Positions 57,800-64,000 of a DNA stretch of 64,000 nucleotides are shown piece by piece. Source of the stretch: Kordia sp039026955 (lineage in GTDB: Bacteria; Bacteroidota; Bacteroidia; Flavobacteriales; Flavobacteriaceae). Location: contig JBCCLH010000018.1 of the NCBI GenBank assembly GCA_039026955.1, forward strand, positions 43,655 to 107,654, read 5' to 3'. How positions within the stretch are numbered: position 1 is the first letter of the stretch; every line of letters begins with the position of its first letter. A program made the position numbers and the translations under genes. The notes beneath the pieces were generated by a model that was not told where the DNA came from, did not search any database, and saw only the letters and a list, made by a program, of their open reading frames with translations.

Positions 57800-57921
57800 T
57801 TACAGTTTATTTAGGATTAAAATAATAAATAAGATTAGCTATAATATAGATGATTTTTTATTGTAGAATAGTATAAATTAACGGCAAATACTTACATTGC
57901 TAGTGATTAATTTGAATTTAA

Positions 57922-58326
57922 ATGAATGACTTAGAACTTTTGATAAATTTTGAATCTAGTAAAATATCGAAAACTGATTGGAATCATAAATATCACTTAC
58001 GTTTAGCATTTGTATATTCAAAATTTGAGAATTTAGAAACTACTATTGCTAAAATGAGGAAGGGAATTAAAGCGTTAAACAAAGTACATGATGTGCCTGA
58101 AACTCAATATAGAGGATATAATGAAACAAAGACTCAAGCTTGGGCTAGAATTGTGTTCAAAAGAGTAAAAAATAATAGCTATGAAAATTCGATGGATTTT
58201 TTAGCTTCGGAAAAAGATCTTTTGGACTCACAATATCTAAGTAGGTATTATGATCAAAGCCTATTAAGTTCAAAAGATGCTAAATATGCTTTTATCAAGC
58301 CTAAAAACAATGTTGAATTAATTTAG
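57922..58326 (+). CDS. Conserved helical protein of unknown function
   Basis: This 134-residue protein is predicted to be mostly helical with no signal peptide. It has a recognisable pattern seen in a widespread uncharacterised family: W-N-H-K-Y-H-L-R-L-A-F-V-Y near residue 20, a region M-R-K-G-I-K-A-L-N, then YRGYNETKTQAWARIV with the H/N-E-T-x-T-like core, and LSRYYDQSLLSSKDAKYAFI with a final acidic or polar tail. The His, Glu, Thr and Arg-Tyr-Tyr positions could form a metal or ligand site, but no function is established. It is convergent with the GAF-protein gene, whose stop lies 1 bp away, so the two transcripts meet. It is not part of the three-gene operon. Confidence 0.7.
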   Translation: MNDLELLINFESSKISKTDWNHKYHLRLAFVYSKFENLETTIAKMRKGIKALNKVHDVPETQYRGYNETKTQAWARIVFKRVKNNSYENSMDFLASEKDLLDSQYLSRYYDQSLLSSKDAKYAFIKPKNNVELI

Positions 58327-58327
58327 T

Positions 58328-60151
58328 CTAAAACTTTAGCCTATATAGTAATGCCAGCATAGAAATATTATCTTGGTCCTCTCTATCAAAAATACGCTTA
58401 AATGACTTCTCTCTAATGGTACCCGCTAGAATAATTCTTTTTTCATCAATTTTCTTAATCATAAGTGATCTTATTTGAAATTCATTTAATAAATTTCTTA
58501 ATCCATTTGAGTCTTTGATACCAAGTCTCCTTATTTCATCTGAGTTATTATTTAAGTTTATGTAACTCTGACTGCCTAAATCTAATTTAGATACGATACC
58601 TCTCATTTTGGCTTGACTTATACTCATATCTTCATTTTGAGGGTGAGGTATAAAACTCATTGAAGCTATTCCGTTAGATTCATTAAATACTAACACACAA
58701 GCAAAATTAGATTCAAGAATATTCACACATCTGGAGAGAAAGTTAGCTTCAATAAAATTCTCTTCTTTATTGAAGTCTTCAAAAAGAAGATTTAAGTTTC
58801 TTGACTTTTCCTTTTTAGATAACAATTTACTTAAAAATGTAGAAAATACTTCAATAATTGGCCCATCCATATGAGGTTGGCTTTTTACTTTTTCATCAAG
58901 TGGGGTAGATTTTATTCCACCTACCAATTGTTGACCAAGAAAAATACCACATCGTAGCTCTTGATGGGTTGAGTCTTTTTTATCCCAGTACCTAGGGCGA
59001 AAAGAAAGATTGTCCTCTTTTGAAAATTCAGTTTCTAATTTCAATTGCTCTCTTATATGCAAATTAGAGTACTTCGAAGCTTGTTCTTTACTTAAAATTT
59101 CAGGGGAAAGAAATAACTCAATCTTTGCATTATCAATCGTACCAAAATCTCTACAAATATCACCCAAAGCATTTTCAATAGGAAGGTCGTCTGAGTTACA
59201 TTTGTTCAAAATAGAAAACATCTTTACTCCGGCATCCTCTGTATCAAAAGCTTTCTTAAAAAGTGGGTAATCAATAGATTCTATTGTGTCTTTAATTATT
59301 CTTTTTATTTCGCTAACTTCTTTTTTCTCTTTATGTTCTTGTTCTAATGGTTCAAGTCTCCTCACTGATATTACTCCCCTTATAGGACCATTAATTGGAA
59401 AAGGAAATACTAGCATTCCCTGCGTTACCGAAGCTGGCTCATAATGACTCACTCCAGTTAATAAAACTTTCTCAGTAACCGTACTCCCTGCATTTCTAGA
59501 AAAAGATGTTTTATTAACCTCTATCTCTACTGGAATTGAAAGTTTATCTCCTTTATACAATTGAGTGTTTAGTGAAATACCTTCTCTTCCTTTTAGTTTT
59601 GACGCTAATTCCTTTTGTAGTATTTCTAGATATTTTTCAATACAATCTGATTCATATTTTTGCCACCAACTTCTTAAATTCCATGGATCTACGTTATTCA
59701 ATATATCCGAAATATTTGAAGCTATACTTCGCAAAGCTTCTAAATCTTTTTCATCAAAACCTGGCTCAAGAAATTTATCAATAAGAATTACACCTACATT
59801 TTCAATCTTATTATCATTATCCATATATTTTATGGTAGCTACCATCTCAGAAAAATTTACAGATTCCATATTCTTGGACGGTTTAGCTAATTTCCCCCTA
59901 TGTTTGGTTGGAACATAAATTTCCGCACCACCTTTTTGATATACATATCCTGTAAAACCTTCATAAGCACTCATGTGATAAAATTTTTCATTGTGAGAAA
60001 AGAGAATGGATATCATCCCCTCCATATCTTCAAACCCAATGAATCCATTACAATTAGGCCATCTTTTTACCAAATCATTAAAAATATCTTTTATTGTACT
60101 TCTATTTTTTTGAATTCGTTCGCGTATTATAGTATTGATCCTTTCTTCCAT
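58328..60151 (-). CDS. Multi-GAF-like cytoplasmic sensor protein (last gene of the glutaminase operon)
   Basis: This 607-residue soluble protein is made of GAF-like repeats. The first (about 20-152) is clear: NGFIGFEDMEGMISILFS, the G-F-T-G-Y-V-Y turn at 65-71, ENVGVILIDKFLEPGFDEKD and LEALRSIASNISDIL match the GAF core. Less clear units follow at about 165-300 (MLVFPFPINGPIRGVISVRR), 305-450 (NAKIELFLSPEI and CGIFLGQQLVGGIKS) and 460-605 (FACVLVFNESNGIASMSFIP and RSLMIKKIDEKRIILAGTI). No HTH, kinase or nuclease domain is visible. It probably binds a small ligand and controls or assembles with its operon partners. The gap to the previous gene is 3 bp. Confidence 0.7.
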   Translation of the reverse strand: MEERINTIIRERIQKNRSTIKDIFNDLVKRWPNCNGFIGFEDMEGMISILFSHNEKFYHMSAYEGFTGYVYQKGGAEIYVPTKHRGKLAKPSKNMESVNFSEMVATIKYMDNDNKIENVGVILIDKFLEPGFDEKDLEALRSIASNISDILNNVDPWNLRSWWQKYESDCIEKYLEILQKELASKLKGREGISLNTQLYKGDKLSIPVEIEVNKTSFSRNAGSTVTEKVLLTGVSHYEPASVTQGMLVFPFPINGPIRGVISVRRLEPLEQEHKEKKEVSEIKRIIKDTIESIDYPLFKKAFDTEDAGVKMFSILNKCNSDDLPIENALGDICRDFGTIDNAKIELFLSPEILSKEQASKYSNLHIREQLKLETEFSKEDNLSFRPRYWDKKDSTHQELRCGIFLGQQLVGGIKSTPLDEKVKSQPHMDGPIIEVFSTFLSKLLSKKEKSRNLNLLFEDFNKEENFIEANFLSRCVNILESNFACVLVFNESNGIASMSFIPHPQNEDMSISQAKMRGIVSKLDLGSQSYINLNNNSDEIRRLGIKDSNGLRNLLNEFQIRSLMIKKIDEKRIILAGTIREKSFKRIFDREDQDNISMLALLYRLKF

Positions 60152-60154
60152 TTG

Positions 60155-61153
60155 TTATTGTTTTAAGTTTGACATTTCTTTTTTTAGTTTTTCCATTAGC
60201 CATTCTACATTTGGGTAGTTTGGGTTAATTGCCAATACCTTATTGGCATATTTTATTGAAGAATATAGTTCTTCGCTTTTTAGCTTTTTACCTGTGCTTT
60301 GTTTTTGCCAAATAGAATAATTTACCCTTGCCAATCTGTAATAAACTGATTCATTATCTTTTTGATGAATCAATAAGGCGTTATATAAACGACGTGCATG
60401 AACTAGATTTTCAGGATATACTTCTAATTCATCTCCAAAATTGCAACATTCATCAATAAACCTAGGTGGTAAGTCGTTTATATCACTTACTTGATTAAGC
60501 TTGCTAATAAAGTATTCTGTTTTTCTAGCTTGATCATTTTCTAGTTGACCATTAAGCTCATTGATTCGTTTTAACAAGCCTTCCTTCTCTTTCTCTAAGC
60601 TCTGAATTTTATTTAGCTCATTAGATTTAAAAAAGCCATTAATTGTTTCTTTGATTTCAGTGGGCAATACTCCCATTTTTTTTGATTCTTTATTTTCTAA
60701 AAAAGATTTTATCCCCTTACTAATCTCTACTTTAGATGACTTTATATCTTCTTCTAACTTTTTATAATCATCATTATAATCTTTAAAAAACATAGGTATA
60801 GAAAGAAAAGGTAAATCTTGAATGTCAAACGGAATGGATTCTCTGTTTATTTGATTCTTATTTCTTAGAAGTAGTAATGGCTTATCAAGAATTACTCCAA
60901 TTCCTAATTCAAACATAACATTAGGGTTGTTATTGGTGGTATCTACAATTAAAAGATCGCAGCTTATGATATCATTAATAATCTTATTGTAAATTTTTTG
61001 TGTAGGATCCGTTATTTTATCTGCACGCCTTACTTCAATTCTAAATGTATCTTTAAGTCCCTTTTTTACTAACTCTTGTTCAATAAAATTAGCCCTAGTC
61101 CTTATTGGTGAACCTACATCACCAATTGGGGAAATCAGTAGTGCCTTTTTCAT
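60155..61153 (-). CDS. Nucleoside 2-deoxyribosyltransferase/TIR-like Rossmann protein with TPR-like tail
   Basis: This 332-residue protein has an N-terminal domain (1-125) with ALLISPIGDVGSPIRTRANF, the R-A-D at 43-45, CDLLIVDTTNNNPNVMFELG (65-84) and IPFDIQDLP. The D-x-T-x-x-N-P-N-V-x-x-E-L-G motif with Glu82 is the signature of nucleoside-2-deoxyribosyltransferase-like and TIR-like N-glycosidase folds. In bacteria these are often nucleotide-cleaving immune effectors. A coiled coil (about 178-210) leads to TPR-like helices (250-330). It lies 7 bp after the glutaminase gene and 3 bp before the GAF gene. NAD or nucleoside cleavage is the best guess; a pure nucleotide-binding role is possible. 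Confidence 0.75.
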   Translation of the reverse strand: MKKALLISPIGDVGSPIRTRANFIEQELVKKGLKDTFRIEVRRADKITDPTQKIYNKIINDIISCDLLIVDTTNNNPNVMFELGIGVILDKPLLLLRNKNQINRESIPFDIQDLPFLSIPMFFKDYNDDYKKLEEDIKSSKVEISKGIKSFLENKESKKMGVLPTEIKETINGFFKSNELNKIQSLEKEKEGLLKRINELNGQLENDQARKTEYFISKLNQVSDINDLPPRFIDECCNFGDELEVYPENLVHARRLYNALLIHQKDNESVYYRLARVNYSIWQKQSTGKKLKSEELYSSIKYANKVLAINPNYPNVEWLMEKLKKEMSNLKQ

Positions 61154-61160
61154 TGTATTT

Positions 61161-63845
61161 TTATTTAAAAATGCTTAAATCTTCTAACTTAGAAATATCT
61201 TGCAGTAGTTTCATTCCTCTACAGCTATTACCTTTGCTATCTACTGAAGGAGAATATACAGCAATCCCTAATTTACCAGGGACAACACCTACTATTCCTC
61301 CACTTACACCACTTTTGGACGGTATACCAACATTATAGGCAAAATCACCTGATTCATTATATAAACCACTAGTTGACATCATTGAAGTTGCAATAGCTAC
61401 TTCTCTTGGGGTTAGTAACTGTTCCCCTTTATCTCCCAAGTCTTTACCTCCATTAGCTAATACACCAGCAAAATATGCAAGATGTTTTAGGCTTACCTTT
61501 AATGAACACATTTGAAAATAAACATTTAGAATATCTTCAATGATCCCTTCTTCTTTGGTATTGTATATTTCATGACGAGCCAAGATATTATCAAAGAATT
61601 TATTATCATTCATTTGCCAAGCCAGTGAACGATTATTGTGACCTGTTTTACGTTCTGACAGAAAAAGATCCCAATCTACGCGTATTTTTCTACTTGTTGA
61701 ATCCCCACACAGTTTTCTAACAAACTCTATAAATGGGAATATGCATAATAACTCATCTATTATCTCACTCCTTCTCACATGTTTATTTTTTAATCTTGAT
61801 CTACTATCATTCACATATTTTCGTTTTTCATCATTATCAACTTCTAACAAACTATTTTTACCTGGGTAATAATCTAGAATACCACCTTCATTAAGCCAAA
61901 GTTGATTGAAATTTCTCCCTAGGTCGTTATAGTTATCAGGTATCATTGATGCTATCGCTATAGCTCCAGCATTTATCATTGGATTGAATGGGGCCATTGA
62001 TCCATTACTTTGATTTATAGTCCATTTCATTTCATTAAAGCTTCCCCCAGAAGGTTCTTTTCCTACATATCTAAAGACCATTCCTTCTGATTTCTCATGC
62101 AACACATAGAGCAACCCAAAAAGATTAGCAATTGATTGCAAAGAAAAAGTTTCTTTATGATCGTTTGTAGAACCATATACCTTAATAGGTTGACCAGGTA
62201 TACAGATAGCAACTGCAGTTTTAGATGCTTTATTCGCTCCTAACTCCGGAATATAATCCGCTGGTTGACAATCTTTTGGAGCATCATAACTATACTTTAC
62301 ATCATGTAATAGTCTTTCAATTTTCTCTTTTGATATTTTTAGTTTGAAACCTTTAATACGATTCCGATTAAAAATATTATATCTAAATCTTTCAGATAGT
62401 TTTTCGAGCATGTAAAGTCCTCTAGCACTATTGCCTTTAGAATCCAATGCTGGTGAAAATACTGCAATACCAGCAATACCTGGAACAACGCACATTATTC
62501 CACCTCCAACACCACTTTTTCCAGGCAGCCCTATACGATAGGCAAATTCCCCCGAACCATCATAAAGACCACAATTCGACATTATAGAAATTACACTTGC
62601 TAATAATGCTTCATTTACTTTTTTGTATTTAAATGGTGATATGTGTGATCCTGGTAGTTTTCCACCTCCAGCCATAACAGCCGCAGCATGAGCTAAATGA
62701 TTAGAATTCACTAGAATGGAACATTGTCTAAAATAAGTACTTAAAACATCTTCAATGTAATTTACTTCTTCATAAGAGTCTCGTCTTTTTCCACGCTCTG
62801 TAAAAAATATTTTATCTGCATGCATTCTCCAAGCCAGAGCTCTATTATTATGACCTGTTGCACTCTCAGACTCCCATACGGCATGATCCACAATCATACT
62901 TGAGTCATTACACATTCTACAAACAAAATCCATAAATAATTTAAATTTGCCATCATTACAATAATCTAATACCTTGTTGAGATAGTCTTTTTGTTCTTCA
63001 TCAGATAACACCAGAGATAACTTTTTTTTAAGTTCGTCTCTAGTCATATAATAATTTGTAGTTTTTTTAGTCTTATGTAAACTATTTACTTCTTCTATTT
63101 CAGTCCCATAAAAGAGTGTGAGCTTCTTTTTTACTTGATCTGAAACCCCTTCATTTTCAATCTTTCTAATTGCGAGTTCGCTCATCCTATATATTCGTGC
63201 ATCAGTGGCTACTTTTATTATACCTTTAGCTTCTTCTATAACCTCTCCTGTTACTCCTTCTTCAGGCAAAACATCTGGAAATAATGAAGTAATAAATATG
63301 GCTCCAACATTAATCATTGGATTAAAAGGTATACGCTTTTCTCCACCTTTAGATTTAGTTGTTTTTGGGTCAGCATTAAAAGGATCGCCTGTGGGCTCCT
63401 TATGGATACGCTTAAAAACAAAATCTTCGCCTCTACAATCTAATACATATAACAAAGCAAATACTTTTGATATTGATTGAATCGTAAACATATCATCTTC
63501 TAACCTGTTTTCCTGATCTACTTTACCAAAGGGTCTTGATCTTTTGTCGCTACTACAATCGCCTGCTGATATTGGTATTGGATTATCAATGTAACATATA
63601 GAAATCCCTGTTTTTTCCTTTAGAGCCGTACCTAATTCTGGTATATATGAAGCAACTTCTCCTGAATCTTCCTCAAAATCAGCATCTAAAACTAAATTTT
63701 CTAAATATTCTTTATTTACACGAACTATCTGTTCCTTATTATCTAATTCCTTGTTCGTATTGATTCGAGTATTTTTAGCTTGTAATTTTTTAACTTCTAT
63801 TTTGTCATCCTCTTTTTTACTATTCTTGTCTTTATTTGCATTCAT
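61161..63845 (-). CDS. Tandem double glutaminase (serine-dependent), second domain with degenerate catalytic motif
   Basis: This 894-residue protein has a charged, lysine-rich N-terminus (1-45), then two copies of the bacterial glutaminase (GlsA/YbgJ, beta-lactamase-like) fold. Copy 1 (about 65-485): SYIPELGTAL, IQSISKVF with the catalytic Ser124-x-x-Lys127, KEPTGDPFNA, FNPMINVGAI, GHNNRALAW and GLPGKSGVGGGI. Copy 2 (about 528-890): DYIPELGANK, LQSIANLF with Ser571 but Asn574 instead of Lys, KEPSGGSFN, NPMINAGAIA, GHNNRSLAW and GIPSKSGVSGGI. Both copies have an extra 80-100 residues between GAI and GHNNR compared with the usual 310-residue enzyme. Ordinary glutaminases are single-domain and metabolic. 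This one heads a three-gene operon in an accessory region. Confidence 0.88.
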   Translation of the reverse strand: MNANKDKNSKKEDDKIEVKKLQAKNTRINTNKELDNKEQIVRVNKEYLENLVLDADFEEDSGEVASYIPELGTALKEKTGISICYIDNPIPISAGDCSSDKRSRPFGKVDQENRLEDDMFTIQSISKVFALLYVLDCRGEDFVFKRIHKEPTGDPFNADPKTTKSKGGEKRIPFNPMINVGAIFITSLFPDVLPEEGVTGEVIEEAKGIIKVATDARIYRMSELAIRKIENEGVSDQVKKKLTLFYGTEIEEVNSLHKTKKTTNYYMTRDELKKKLSLVLSDEEQKDYLNKVLDYCNDGKFKLFMDFVCRMCNDSSMIVDHAVWESESATGHNNRALAWRMHADKIFFTERGKRRDSYEEVNYIEDVLSTYFRQCSILVNSNHLAHAAAVMAGGGKLPGSHISPFKYKKVNEALLASVISIMSNCGLYDGSGEFAYRIGLPGKSGVGGGIMCVVPGIAGIAVFSPALDSKGNSARGLYMLEKLSERFRYNIFNRNRIKGFKLKISKEKIERLLHDVKYSYDAPKDCQPADYIPELGANKASKTAVAICIPGQPIKVYGSTNDHKETFSLQSIANLFGLLYVLHEKSEGMVFRYVGKEPSGGSFNEMKWTINQSNGSMAPFNPMINAGAIAIASMIPDNYNDLGRNFNQLWLNEGGILDYYPGKNSLLEVDNDEKRKYVNDSRSRLKNKHVRRSEIIDELLCIFPFIEFVRKLCGDSTSRKIRVDWDLFLSERKTGHNNRSLAWQMNDNKFFDNILARHEIYNTKEEGIIEDILNVYFQMCSLKVSLKHLAYFAGVLANGGKDLGDKGEQLLTPREVAIATSMMSTSGLYNESGDFAYNVGIPSKSGVSGGIVGVVPGKLGIAVYSPSVDSKGNSCRGMKLLQDISKLEDLSIFK

Positions 63846-63875
63846 ATTTTTTTGATTTAAATAAACTTACTTGTA

Positions 63876-63898
63876 CTGAGTATTTTATTTATACTCAG
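63876..63898. promoter_or_regulatory. Inverted repeat upstream of the glutaminase operon
   Basis: CTGAGTAT at 63876-63883 and ATACTCAG at 63891-63898 are exact complements separated by 7 bases, ending 31 bases before the start codon. It may be an operator for the operon or a terminator of a gene beyond the window. I found no clear -7 box in the 155 bases to the window end. Confidence 0.45.
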
Positions 63899-64000
63899 CA
63901 AGACTTTGATATTTCGTGAAATCTATGTTGATTCTTTGTATAGCGCCCAGTAGATGGCTAATTAAAAACAATACAAAACCTATAACTATTAGGAAAAAAA

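Larger units (their letters stand above)
57191..57921. other. 731-bp non-coding region holding terminator hairpins, a tRNA-His remnant and direct repeats
   Basis: No credible reading frame is present. From left to right it holds A+T-rich sequence (57191-57430), a terminator (57441-57475), a TTGTACCT pair, a second hairpin, the tRNA-His 3' fragment, an array of short direct repeats and the promoter region of the 134-residue gene. It marks the change from the surface cassette to the accessory region. Confidence 0.6.
57624..64000. mobile_element. Putative tRNA-His-associated genomic island (left end; continues past the window)
   Basis: The region begins at the tRNA-His fragment and contains only accessory-type genes: a conserved protein of unknown function and the three-gene glutaminase/NDT-like/GAF operon. 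The intergenic sequence looks more A+T-rich than the left part of the window, though I did not measure it. No integrase is present in the visible part, so the right boundary and mobility are inferred. Confidence 0.4.

Overview
The window looks like the chromosome of a marine-type member of the Flavobacteriaceae (Bacteroidota). The signs are low G+C, TonB-dependent receptors with carboxypeptidase-D-like N-terminal domains, type IX secretion (T9SS) C-terminal sorting domains, TAnnTTTG-type -7 promoter elements and an NrdB with a fused ATP-cone. The genus (Kordia-like is my guess) is not proven by anything here.

Layout. 1-6.1 kb: a carbohydrate-uptake locus on the minus strand (TonB receptor, GH63/MGH1-like glycosidase, GNAT, sodium:solute symporter), divergent from a LacI-type regulator. 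A perfect 26-bp palindrome lies between them. 6.2-20.3 kb: mostly single genes: secreted ankyrin protein, class I ribonucleotide reductase nrdB-nrdA, serine hydrolase, M3 peptidase, HupE-like membrane protein and TlpA-like oxidoreductase, plus a 260-bp MITE-like element. 18.6-29.2 kb: first surface-protein cassette: a membrane TPR-HTH regulator, helically phased TGTAAACCC repeats with a -7 box, a 2618-residue secreted protein, and a small T9SS-sorted protein. 29.2-33.5 kb: a TonB/OMP beta-barrel receptor divergent from a LytS/LytTR two-component pair. 33.6-41 kb: an O-antigen-ligase-like protein with a fibronectin-type lipoprotein, then a 1167-residue T9SS protein. 41.3-57.2 kb: second cassette of the same design: two tandem TPR-HTH regulators, phased TGTACCC repeats, a 3687-residue metzincin plus leucine-rich-repeat protein, and a paralogue of the small T9SS-sorted protein.

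57.2-64 kb: an accessory region. The 3' part of a tRNA-His on the minus strand (57582-57623), surrounded by short direct repeats, looks like an attachment site. To its right are a 134-residue conserved protein of unknown function and a tightly packed three-gene minus-strand operon: a tandem double glutaminase (second domain lacking the catalytic Lys), a nucleoside-2-deoxyribosyltransferase/TIR-like Rossmann protein with a TPR-like tail, and a multi-GAF-like protein. I know of no described system with this composition, and it is my best candidate for an undescribed conflict or stress system.

The two surface cassettes are the other main result. Each giant protein ends in the same C-terminal module with two dockerin-like loops and no T9SS sorting domain. 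Each is followed directly by a small protein that has a T9SS sorting domain and a beta-rich, possibly cohesin-like domain. This suggests a two-partner surface anchoring design driven by TPR-HTH regulators acting at phased repeats.
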